In this document: one piece after another, positions 1-6,180 of the stretch
Position numbering within the stretch: position 1 is the first letter of the stretch
Layout of the letters: each line of letters starts with the position of its first letter
Assembly (NCBI GenBank): GCA_003153655.1
Contig: PMAK01000041.1
Span: 1,180-7,359, forward strand
Direction of reading: 5' to 3'
DNA from: Phycisphaerales bacterium
GTDB taxonomy: Bacteria > Planctomycetota > Phycisphaerae > Tepidisphaerales > Tepidisphaeraceae
Length of the DNA: 6,180 bases
The notes under the pieces: generated by a model
Databases searched by the model: none
What the model saw: only the letters and a program-made list of their open reading frames with translations
What the model was told of the DNA's origin: nothing
Made by a program: the position numbers and the translations under genes

Positions 1-168
1 GACGAGGAACTGCTGTTCAGACCTGCCGTTCGCCGCGTCTCGAATTCGAGACCCTCTTTCATGGCGGCGAATCTGTTTGATCTTTCCGTCAAACCGATCC
101 AGGTTGGAAAACTCGACCCGCGCAATCGCCGCGAAGAGGACGCGGAACGATGGGATGGATTATCGTGA
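1..168 (+). CDS. C-terminal tail of an unrecognised convergent gene (partial)
   Basis: A plus-strand frame is open from the left edge of the window to a TGA at 166-168 (55 codons visible). I do not recognise the product. The visible residues are hydrophilic and charged, including LFDLSVKPIQVGKLDPRN followed by an acidic/basic stretch ending in WDGLS. There is no membrane segment. An internal ATG at 61 would give a 35-residue peptide, but the frame is also open upstream of it, so a longer gene entering from the left is more likely. It converges on the minus-strand membrane-protein gene, with 24 bp between the two stop codons and no obvious hairpin terminator in that gap. Third-position GC is about 60% by hand count, which does not discriminate. 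The opposite strand also has an open frame here, but without a usable start codon. Confidence 0.45.
   Translation, partial: DEELLFRPAVRRVSNSRPSFMAANLFDLSVKPIQVGKLDPRNRREEDAERWDGLS
37..52. repeat. 16-bp perfect palindrome
   Basis: The sequence gtctcgaattcgagac is a perfect inverted repeat with no loop; the next base on each side does not pair. It lies inside the putative partial coding frame, so it may be chance. A dimeric protein-binding site is the alternative. It has no poly-T tract and is not a terminator. Confidence 0.4.
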
Positions 169-192
169 CAGTTGCATTGCCCTGTTATCGCG

Positions 193-1689
193 TTATTTCG
201 ATTTCTCCACAGGGCTAAGAAAAATATGCCACATCCGCGACGTCTGAATCAGCGGCTGGTTTAGTGGCATCGCAGGACTATTCGCATTCGATTTCCATTC
301 CGCCGCGCGGTCATTCACCCAACCGGCGTGAATCACCCGCTCCAGCGGAACAACCAGCAGTGGATCAGAATTGCTGACGGAAAACTCCGGGTCCCATATC
401 AGAACAACCCCGCTCGGCGGATGGTCAATCGCCTGACGCGTCCAGGGCTCCACTTCCCGCCGATCCCAGGGATTAGCATTCAGATAAAAAAATATCCCCG
501 GATGATTCGTCATGACACGCGGAAACTCTTTCCGTAGCGGGCTGCTCTGATACCAATCCACGACATGCTCGGCCTCGCTCCAACTTTCTGATTGCCGCAC
601 CGGCAGAATCCGCCAGCAGTAATTGACCAGCCCCGGCAACACCACGGCCAGCGCCGCCCACGAAAGCGGCCGCGGCCATCGCATCGTCCCAAAAACCCAT
701 TCCCAACCACGTGCCGACAAACATCCCCACAGCGGCGCAACGATCAGCAGATATCGCAAAGATCCGCTGCTCGATAATTTCCCCAGCCAGAAGAGCAGGC
801 TATGCCCGCACAGAATCGCCAGCGGCAGCGCGGCAATCAGCGCATCCACTCGAATCCGATGATCCCGCAATCGCGCCAATGGCCAAGCGCCAATCAAACT
901 CCGCCACATCCCAATCCACATCGCCGGAAACGCGAACGGCCCCACAAGCACCGGCAACACCGCGACAAAATAAAGCAGCGGCCCGCGTGGATATTCACTC
1001 CCCGCTTCATACGGCCAATGATCCGCCAGCCAAAGCCACCAATGCCGATCCGACGGCCCCACCAGTTCATGTCCCAAAACGCTCCAGGCGATCAACGCCA
1101 TGGGAAGGACCAGCAGACATCTCCATTTCCGATGCGAAGCAAGCGTAAGTGCCGCGAGAAGTAAGAATGCAAATCCCTCAGGCCGGCCAAGCGGCGCGAT
1201 CGCCGCCATGGATGTCATCCACCACCATCGCCTCCGCTGATAGCTCAGAAATGCGAGTCCCACTACAAGCGCAAACGGCAATTCCGTCAGTTCCGAAAAC
1301 GAATGCAAAAAAAGCAGCGGCTGCCCCAACGTGAAAATCAGCGCCAGCACCGGCCAGCGATATCCCTGCCCCCGCGCGATCTCCGTGGCCACAAGCGCGC
1401 ACGCGATCGCCACGACCAAACTCGTCAGCCGAACCCCAAGAAGCCCGCCAAACCAGGCCGGCGCCGCAAACAGCGCCGTGCAGAGCGGACGTCCCCAGAT
1501 ATCGAGAAAATAAATCGGCTGCTCAAACGCATGCCGGGCAAACAGATAATGCGTCGCCCCATCCGATTCGATGAACCCCCGCGACTTCACCGCCGCCGCG
1601 ATCGAGCAGACCGCGAACGCGGAAATCGCGTAAGCCGCCGTTCGCCATCTCGGCGCGTCGATCTGATGTTCAGGGGAATTTTTAGCCAC
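193..1689 (-). CDS. Polytopic membrane protein, probable GT-C type glycosyltransferase
   Basis: The 498-residue product is an integral membrane protein with about 11 hydrophobic segments, roughly at residues 17-35, 70-104 (two), 112-128, 135-150, 170-186, 190-206, 237-262, 283-303, 311-325 and 341-358. A soluble C-terminal part of about 130 residues follows. The layout resembles GT-C glycosyltransferases (the ArnT/PMT/mannosyltransferase superfamily), which move sugars from lipid-phosphate donors on the outer face of the membrane. Supporting signs are an acidic motif in the first extramembrane loop (ESDGATHYLFARHA, E41 and D43), the following WGRPL, and GRPEGF near residue 168, common in this group. 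The acceptor and sugar are unknown. The start is GTG at 1687-1689. An in-frame TGA at 1699-1701 rules out extension, and the next in-frame candidate (GTG at V34) would delete the first membrane segment. There is no Shine-Dalgarno sequence, and the GTG lies inside the flanking repeat. The family call is by eye, so a generic polytopic membrane protein remains possible. Confidence 0.75.
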   Translation of the reverse strand: MAKNSPEHQIDAPRWRTAAYAISAFAVCSIAAAVKSRGFIESDGATHYLFARHAFEQPIYFLDIWGRPLCTALFAAPAWFGGLLGVRLTSLVVAIACALVATEIARGQGYRWPVLALIFTLGQPLLFLHSFSELTELPFALVVGLAFLSYQRRRWWWMTSMAAIAPLGRPEGFAFLLLAALTLASHRKWRCLLVLPMALIAWSVLGHELVGPSDRHWWLWLADHWPYEAGSEYPRGPLLYFVAVLPVLVGPFAFPAMWIGMWRSLIGAWPLARLRDHRIRVDALIAALPLAILCGHSLLFWLGKLSSSGSLRYLLIVAPLWGCLSARGWEWVFGTMRWPRPLSWAALAVVLPGLVNYCWRILPVRQSESWSEAEHVVDWYQSSPLRKEFPRVMTNHPGIFFYLNANPWDRREVEPWTRQAIDHPPSGVVLIWDPEFSVSNSDPLLVVPLERVIHAGWVNDRAAEWKSNANSPAMPLNQPLIQTSRMWHIFLSPVEKSK

Positions 1690-1786
1690 AGATGAAAATC
1701 AGATTCACACAGATGAAATCGCAGCATAAATCCAGTATTTCTGTATTATCTGTGTGCATCTGATTTATATCTGTGGCTAAAAATTC
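1676..1786 (-). repeat. MITE/REP-like palindromic repeat, copy A (complete)
   Basis: This 111-bp element has perfect 18-bp terminal inverted repeats: gaatttttagccacagat at 1676-1693 and its reverse complement at 1769-1786. Pairing continues inward to give 39-bp arms (1676-1714 with 1748-1786), mismatched only at 1694, 1695 and 1705, around a 33-nt loop. The core at 1685-1781 is the exact reverse complement of 2939-3035. It fills almost all of the gap between the oxidoreductase stop and the membrane-protein start, and overlaps the first four codons of the membrane protein. It encodes no protein. A transcript from either strand could form a long hairpin that might act as a terminator, processing site or stability element. 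Strand is nominal: minus means opposite to copy B. Confidence 0.9.
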
Positions 1787-1803
1787 TTATGCCTGGCCGA
1801 TAG

Positions 1804-2916
1804 TCACTTGATCGCCACTTCTTTTCCAGCCGCGGCCGCGCGATACACGCCATCCAGCATTTTCTGCACGGCCAATCCCGCCTCACCCGGCGCCCGCAGC
1901 GGCGTATTCAGCAAACACCCATTCACAAAATCCCGCAGTTTCAAACTGAACAGGTATGGGAAATCCGTCTTCGTCCCAACGAAAGCGGGCGATTCATTCA
2001 CCATCGTCCCGGCCCGGTCGCTGAAGAGCATCGGCGGATCCCACTGGCAGCCGCCCTTGTCTCCCATCAGCGTGAAATTCCAGACATCCTTCTCAATATG
2101 CCCGGCAAACATCGCCTCAATCTGCAAAATCGCCCCGTTATCAAAGCGAATCTGCCCAATCGCCAAATCTTCAACGGTATATGTTTTGTAATCCCAGTTC
2201 GGCCACTGCGAAACAACATCCGATTTTTTATTCCCCATATACGTCCACGTATTTCCTGCGGCCGCCACCGGATTGGGCGAGCCCATCACGTAGTGCGCCA
2301 TCTCAATCACATGCACGCCGATGTCGATCATCGGGCCGCCGCCCTGAAGCTTCTTCTGCCCGAACACGCCCCAATTAGGAATGCCCCGCCGACGCAAGGC
2401 CTGGCATTTGACGAACATCACGTTGCCAAAGCGGCCATCTTCCCGCGCCCGCATCACAAAATCCGTATTGGGGTGATACCGATATTGAAAACCAACGACC
2501 AGCTTTTTCTTATTCTTCTTGGCCACGTCGATCATCTTCTGACATTCAGCTGGATTCATCGCCATCGGCTTTTCAACCAGCACGTGACTCCCCGCATTCA
2601 ATGCATCCATCGTCGGCTGCGAATGCACCCCGTTAGGCGTGCAAACAAGCACCGCATCCGGCTTGACCTCCTTCAACATCCGCTTCCAGTCGGTGTGAAG
2701 ATTCGTAAAGCCGTATTTCTCCTCCATCAGCTTCAGCCGATCGCTCTTGATATCGACCCCGGCCACCAGTTCCACCTCGGGAAATGTCTGCAGCGCGCGG
2801 ATATGCGTCTCGCTGATCCCCCCGCAGCCGATGATGGCCACGCGAAGCTTGTCGCCCCGATATTCGTTCTTCGCTTCGCTGGCGAATGATTCCGTCGATA
2901 CGCTTTTTTCTGCCAT
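1804..2916 (-). CDS. Gfo/Idh/MocA family NAD(P)-dependent oxidoreductase
   Basis: The 370-residue product is a cytoplasmic dehydrogenase of the Gfo/Idh/MocA family, typically acting on sugars, inositols or sugar derivatives. The N-terminal Rossmann fold starts near residue 24 with VAIIGCGGISETH (glycine motif at about 30-33). An acidic residue after the second strand (D55 in GVDIKSD) suggests NAD rather than NADP. The family signature EKP is at 115-117 (K116 is the usual active-site lysine). The C-terminal domain carries GGGPMIDIGVHVIEMAHYVMG, with D198 and H202 in the usual catalytic positions. Length is normal, with a 20-residue polar N-terminal extension and no Tat or Sec signal. ATG at 2914-2916 is preceded by AGGAA at good spacing. 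The gene is bracketed by inverted copies of a roughly 100-bp repeat, so it may be expressed separately from valS. The substrate cannot be told from sequence; members with this fold act in sugar acid, inositol and glycan breakdown. Confidence 0.95.
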   Translation of the reverse strand: MAEKSVSTESFASEAKNEYRGDKLRVAIIGCGGISETHIRALQTFPEVELVAGVDIKSDRLKLMEEKYGFTNLHTDWKRMLKEVKPDAVLVCTPNGVHSQPTMDALNAGSHVLVEKPMAMNPAECQKMIDVAKKNKKKLVVGFQYRYHPNTDFVMRAREDGRFGNVMFVKCQALRRRGIPNWGVFGQKKLQGGGPMIDIGVHVIEMAHYVMGSPNPVAAAGNTWTYMGNKKSDVVSQWPNWDYKTYTVEDLAIGQIRFDNGAILQIEAMFAGHIEKDVWNFTLMGDKGGCQWDPPMLFSDRAGTMVNESPAFVGTKTDFPYLFSLKLRDFVNGCLLNTPLRAPGEAGLAVQKMLDGVYRAAAAGKEVAIK

Positions 2917-2924
2917 TTGAACGA

Positions 2925-2929
2925 TTCCT
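2925..2929 (-). promoter_or_regulatory. Ribosome binding site of the oxidoreductase
   Basis: On the minus strand this reads AGGAA, 8 nt before the ATG at 2914-2916. It lies between repeat copy B and the gene, just outside the repeat, and supports the chosen start. It contrasts with the downstream membrane-protein gene, whose start lacks any such site. Confidence 0.7.
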
Positions 2930-2931
2930 AA

Positions 2932-3035
2932 AAGAATATTTAGCCACAGATATAAATCAGATGCACACAGATAATACAGAAATACTGGATTTATGCTGCG
3001 ATTTCATCTGTGTGAATCTGATTTTCATCTGTGGC
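2932..3035 (+). repeat. MITE/REP-like palindromic repeat, copy B (one end eroded)
   Basis: Bases 2939-3035 are the exact reverse complement of 1685-1781 (97 bp). Extending to 2932 gives 104 bp with a single mismatch (2938 against 1782). The end next to the oxidoreductase keeps gaatatttagcc, close to the copy A terminus. The other end stops matching after gtggc at 3035, where copy A continues with taaaaattc, so this terminus is eroded or one base is deleted. It occupies the valS-oxidoreductase gap and ends 10 bp beyond the valS stop codon. Its hairpin could serve as the 3' end of valS mRNA. Any promoter for the oxidoreductase would have to lie in or beside it. Confidence 0.9.
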
Positions 3036-3045
3036 AAAATGGTAT

Positions 3046-5859
3046 TTAATTTATCTTCGCCAATTCCGCTTCCGCGTCCGCCAGTTGATCCCGGGTCTGC
3101 TGCACCAATTTCGGCGGGGCCTTGGAAATATACGCTTCGCTCGCCAGCCGTCCATTCAACGTCTGAATTTGCTTGGCAAGCTCCTCTTTCCGCTTGGAAC
3201 TCCGCTGCTTTTCGGCATCCTCATCCTCTAAGCCTTCAACAAAGATATCGCAACCAGCGACAGACGCCCGCGCCGAGCCCGCAGGCGGCGCGGAAACCGT
3301 CGAAGTAATCTTCAGGCGGCAAACCGCCAAAAGCTCGATCATCTGCCGATTCGATTCGATCTGCCCGGCCAATTCACCCACGGCGACAATCGACGCATCA
3401 ACGGTTTTCTTCAGATCCACCTTAAAGTCGTTCCGAAGTTTTCGGATCGATTTGATAATTTCCTGAATCTTGGAAAACCGCGATTCAACAGAATCATCCG
3501 TCTCACCCGCGGCAGGCCAAGGCGCCTTAATCAGCCGCTTGGCGGACGAACATTCGATCCAACCGGCCAATTCGCGCTGCGCGCGTGTCTCATTCAGCCG
3601 CCACCAGATCGTCTCGGTAATAAACGGAACCATCGGATGAAGCAGCCGAAGCGCGCCGTCGAAAACCGCCGCGAGAACATTGGCGGTCTGCCCAGCCGTC
3701 GCGGCATCCTTCAAAGCCGGCTTCGACGCCTCGACATACCACGCACAAAAATCATCCCAGAAAAAGTCGTAACAAAGCTTGGCATATTGATCGAACCGAT
3801 AAGACGCGAGCGCCGTATCCGCCTCGCCAATCGTTCGATTAAACCGCGAGACAATCCACCGATCCGCCAAAGACCATTTAGATTCATCCACCGCCGCAGG
3901 AGCGATGTTCGCCAGATTGGCGATGACGAAGAAATTCCCAACCTGCCAAATCTTATTGCAAAAATTCCGGCCGATGTCGAATTTGTCAGATGTATTCTGC
4001 CCCTGCGCATTTTTCTTCACCGGCAATCGCACATCCTGCGTTTCAGTGGCCATATGCGTCAGCGTAAACCGCAGCGCATCGGCTCCGTGCGTGTCGATCA
4101 CATCCACAGGATCAACGCCATTCCCCTTCGACTTGCTCATCCGCTCGCCGTGGCCATCAAGAATCGTCGTGTGAATGTAGACATGGTGAAATGGAATCTC
4201 CCCCATGTTGTACAGGCCGGTCATCACCATGCGGGCAACCCAAAGGCTGATGATGTCGCGAGAAGTCACGAGGACATTGCCGGGATACCACTTTTGCAAA
4301 TCCGCGGTTTTTTCGGGCCAGCCGAGGGTGCTGTGCGGCCAGAGGGCGCTGGAGAACCACGTGTCGAGGACATCGGGGTCTTGGACGTACCGTGCCTGCT
4401 CTAATGCGGCTTCCACGTCCGGGCGATTTGGAGAGGGGCAACAGTAGGTAATCCATTCGCCGGTTTCGCTATCGAAAACAGACTGCACTGCGCATTCGGA
4501 GAACGGAAAGTCCTCTGGATTCTCCGCAGTGTTCGGATCTGGCTGCGAATCCCGAGTCATTTCCCCTGGTTGCGGCTTTATCTTCAGCGCGTTCCTCCAC
4601 ACCGGAATCCGATGCCCCCACCAAAGCTGCCTCGAAATCGGCCAATCCCGCTTTTCACCCAACCAACTCAAATACTGCTGCGCATGCCGCTCCGGGAAAA
4701 ACTTCACGATATGATCGCGCACCACCTGCAGCGCCGGCTCAGCCAGCGGAGCCATCTTCACAAACCACTGATCGCTCAGATACGGCTCAATCGGCGTCTT
4801 GCTCCGATCGCTATGCCCCACCTGCGTCTCATACGGCTCTTCTTTTTCGAGTAATCCCAGCGCCGTCAAATCCTCGACAATTTTCTTCCGCGCCGCGTCC
4901 CGCTTCATCCCCGAATATTTCCCGCCATTCTGATTGATCGTCGCATCCGGATTCAGGATGTTGATGATCTCAATCTTCCCCTGCTGCCGCTGCCACACGG
5001 CATAGTCATTCGGATCATGCGCCGGCGTCACCTTCACCACGCCGCTTCCAAATTTCGGATCGACCAGAATATCATCCGCGATGATCGGAATTTTCCGCCC
5101 CGTCAGCGGCAAATCAACGCTATTGCCGATCGCCCAATTCCACCGCGAATCCTCCGAATGCACCGCGACAGCCGTATCGCCCAGCATCGTCTCCGGCCGC
5201 GTGGTGGCGACCACCATATGCTTATCCGTTCCGGAAATCGGATACCGGATATGCCACATGCTCGTCTTCACCGTCTCATGATAAATCTCATCATCCGAAA
5301 CAGACGTTTGCAGATGCACATCCCAATTCACGAGTCGCTTGCCGCGATAGATCAGTCCATCTTTGAACAGCTTGAAAAATGTTTCCCGCACCGCGCGGGC
5401 ACATTGCTCATCCAGCGTAAACCGCAGCCGGCTCCAATCGCATGAGCACCCCATCCGCTTGATCTGCTCGATAATCCGGTCCCCATACTGCTTCTTCCAA
5501 TCCCAGATGCGCTGCACGAGCGCCTCGCGCCCAAGATCGTGCCGGGTTTTGTTTTCCTTTTCCTTAAGCTGCTTTTCCACCACCGCCTGCGTCGCGATCC
5601 CGGCATGGTCAATCCCCGGCACCCAAAGCGTATTAAACCCGCGCATCCGATGCAGCCGGATCAGAATATCCTGCAATGTATTGTTGATCGCATGGCCCAG
5701 ATGCAGCGCCCCGGTCACATTCGGCGGCGGAATGACAATGCAATACGGCTCCCCCGGCGCACCAGGATCAGCCTTAAAGCACTCCTCGCTCAGCCAGACG
5801 CGATAAGCCTCGGCTTCAATCGAGGCGGGATCATAGGTTCGGGAGATTTCGCCGCTCAT
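3046..5859 (-). CDS. valS: Valyl-tRNA synthetase
   Basis: The 937-residue class I aminoacyl-tRNA synthetase charges tRNA-Val with valine in the cytoplasm and hydrolyses mischarged Thr-tRNA. The HIGH-type motif is HLGH at 53-56 within PPPNVTGALHLGHA. The KMSKS loop is the variant RMSKS at 573-577. The CP1 editing domain is marked by TTRPETMLGDTAVAV near 219-233 and PAHDPNDY near 279-286. DVLDTWFSS near 496-504 precedes the second half of the catalytic domain. The anticodon-binding helical domain follows from about 660. The C-terminal 60 residues are a charged coiled coil, the normal tRNA-binding arm. The start fits the family, with SRTYDP just after Met1, although no clear Shine-Dalgarno sequence precedes it. 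It begins 36 bp after the DHH gene and is probably co-transcribed with it. Odd points: an enlarged loop at about 421-494 and a local codon-use shift around 4190-4480. Confidence 0.98.
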   Translation of the reverse strand: MSGEISRTYDPASIEAEAYRVWLSEECFKADPGAPGEPYCIVIPPPNVTGALHLGHAINNTLQDILIRLHRMRGFNTLWVPGIDHAGIATQAVVEKQLKEKENKTRHDLGREALVQRIWDWKKQYGDRIIEQIKRMGCSCDWSRLRFTLDEQCARAVRETFFKLFKDGLIYRGKRLVNWDVHLQTSVSDDEIYHETVKTSMWHIRYPISGTDKHMVVATTRPETMLGDTAVAVHSEDSRWNWAIGNSVDLPLTGRKIPIIADDILVDPKFGSGVVKVTPAHDPNDYAVWQRQQGKIEIINILNPDATINQNGGKYSGMKRDAARKKIVEDLTALGLLEKEEPYETQVGHSDRSKTPIEPYLSDQWFVKMAPLAEPALQVVRDHIVKFFPERHAQQYLSWLGEKRDWPISRQLWWGHRIPVWRNALKIKPQPGEMTRDSQPDPNTAENPEDFPFSECAVQSVFDSETGEWITYCCPSPNRPDVEAALEQARYVQDPDVLDTWFSSALWPHSTLGWPEKTADLQKWYPGNVLVTSRDIISLWVARMVMTGLYNMGEIPFHHVYIHTTILDGHGERMSKSKGNGVDPVDVIDTHGADALRFTLTHMATETQDVRLPVKKNAQGQNTSDKFDIGRNFCNKIWQVGNFFVIANLANIAPAAVDESKWSLADRWIVSRFNRTIGEADTALASYRFDQYAKLCYDFFWDDFCAWYVEASKPALKDAATAGQTANVLAAVFDGALRLLHPMVPFITETIWWRLNETRAQRELAGWIECSSAKRLIKAPWPAAGETDDSVESRFSKIQEIIKSIRKLRNDFKVDLKKTVDASIVAVGELAGQIESNRQMIELLAVCRLKITSTVSAPPAGSARASVAGCDIFVEGLEDEDAEKQRSSKRKEELAKQIQTLNGRLASEAYISKAPPKLVQQTRDQLADAEAELAKIN

Positions 5860-5895
5860 ATCAGGGCGAAATAGTACGGGCGACGGGCCGATTTG

Positions 5896-6180
5896 TCATG
5901 GTTCCCTGGGAACCAATCGTTTCCCCTGCGATTGCTTGATGCCAAGCGCCCGGAGATAGCGTCTGCGAAGCAGGGCCCGCTTGCGGTCGATTTCAGCCGG
6001 AGTATTCGATTCCAGCTTGATGAATCCCCCCGCCTTGGTGCGGTGGCCGCCCCCTTCGCCATCGCCGCGCAGAAGCCGGCGGATCATGTCCGCGGCTGAG
6101 AGTTTGTTGTTGCTCGTCCGCAGGCTGATCACCAGGCGATCCTCATAGACAGCCGTCACGAGCGCCCAGACCACCGGCTC
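5896..6180 (-). CDS. DHH/DHHA1 family phosphoesterase, C-terminal part
   Basis: The last 94 codons of a gene that continues past the right edge. The visible part is the DHHA1 substrate-binding domain: a strand-rich segment (WALVTAVYEDRLVISLRT), a short helix, and the signature GGGHRTKAGG at 6025-6054, the GGGH motif that contacts the substrate phosphate or RNA end. A basic tail of about 40 residues, rich in Arg and Lys, ends at TGA 5896-5898. The N-terminal DHH domain with its metal-binding aspartates lies outside the window. Family members include NrnA-type oligoribonucleases/pAp phosphatases, cyclic-di-AMP phosphodiesterases and RecJ-type exonucleases. The compact layout with little after GGGH favours the NrnA-like or stand-alone group, but the subtype cannot be decided here. 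A GTG at 6172-6174 is in frame but is not the true start, because the frame is open beyond it. Confidence 0.85.
   Translation of the reverse strand, partial: EPVVWALVTAVYEDRLVISLRTSNNKLSAADMIRRLLRGDGEGGGHRTKAGGFIKLESNTPAEIDRKRALLRRRYLRALGIKQSQGKRLVPREP

Larger units (their letters stand above)
1676..3035. other. Oxidoreductase gene bracketed by inverted repeats (possible mobile or invertible unit)
   Basis: Copies A and B of the repeat lie on either side of a single gene in opposite orientation, with about 1,150 bp between the matching cores. This resembles a small passenger unit or an invertible segment. No transposase or recombinase gene is inside or next to it, and I found no convincing target-site duplication, so mobility is inference. 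The alternative is two independent insertions of a common interspersed repeat into neighbouring intergenic gaps. Confidence 0.4.

Noticed and set aside
1..177. Minus-strand open frame at the left edge, downstream of the membrane-protein gene
   Set aside because: It follows a TAA and contains no ATG, GTG or TTG start within the window. The plus-strand frame is the better candidate.
711..1164. Overlapping plus-strand frames opposite the membrane-protein gene
   Set aside because: They are rich in Pro, Arg, Ala and Ser, the usual reverse-strand reading of a hydrophobic GC-rich gene. No ribosome site or conserved motif was seen.
2098..2889. Long plus-strand open frame opposite the oxidoreductase gene (263 codons)
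   Set aside because: It is antisense to a clear Gfo/Idh/MocA gene. Its translation is rich in His, Arg and Pro with no recognisable motif, as expected of a shadow frame.
1676..3035. CRISPR array or classical insertion sequence
   Set aside because: There are only two repeat copies, in inverted orientation and more than 1 kb apart, so this is not an array. The enclosed gene is a dehydrogenase, not a transposase.
3036..3045. Classical intrinsic terminator right after valS
   Set aside because: No separate GC-rich hairpin with a U-tract was seen there. Any termination would have to come from the repeat hairpin itself.
2886..3308. Plus-strand frame running through repeat copy B
   Set aside because: The peptide is an accidental translation of the repeat (ICVNLIFICG) followed by antisense valS. 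Spurious ORFs of this kind are common in such repeats.
3637..4404. Long plus-strand open frame opposite valS (255 codons)
   Set aside because: It is antisense to highly conserved valS sequence. The translation is Arg/Ile-rich and low in information.

Overview
The window looks like chromosomal DNA from a moderately GC-rich bacterium, most likely of the Planctomycetota or a related PVC-type lineage. That placement is an inference from the gene types: a Gfo/Idh/MocA dehydrogenase, a large GT-C-like membrane protein, and the style of the valyl-tRNA synthetase. No rRNA or other direct phylogenetic marker is present.

Four genes lie on the minus strand, so the transcription order runs from high to low coordinates. 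They are: (i) the C-terminal end of a DHH/DHHA1 phosphoesterase (5896 to the right edge); (ii) a complete valyl-tRNA synthetase, valS (3046-5859), starting 36 bp after it; (iii) a Gfo/Idh/MocA NAD(P)-dependent oxidoreductase (1804-2916); (iv) a 498-residue polytopic membrane protein with GT-C glycosyltransferase features (193-1689). At the far left, a short plus-strand reading frame (1-168) looks like the tail of a convergent gene that begins outside the window.

The most striking feature is non-coding. The oxidoreductase gene is bracketed by two copies of a roughly 100-bp repeat in opposite orientation (1676-1786 and 2932-3035). Over 97 bp the copies are exact reverse complements, and over 104 bp they differ at one position. 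Each copy is itself a near-palindrome. The left copy has 39-bp arms (36 of 39 matching) around a 33-nt loop, and its cagat/atctg boxes are spaced 9-11 bp apart. The left copy also supplies the GTG start codon and first residues of the membrane protein. It therefore looks like a non-autonomous, MITE/REP-like element that has reshaped the intergenic regions and, by inference, the expression of the genes around it. No transposase is visible.

Functionally, the DHH phosphoesterase and valS are housekeeping genes (nucleotide or oligonucleotide turnover, and translation). The oxidoreductase and the membrane protein look like accessory carbohydrate or cell-envelope genes. The repeats sit exactly at the gene boundaries after valS. 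No CRISPR array, tRNA, rRNA, phage gene or defence system was found.
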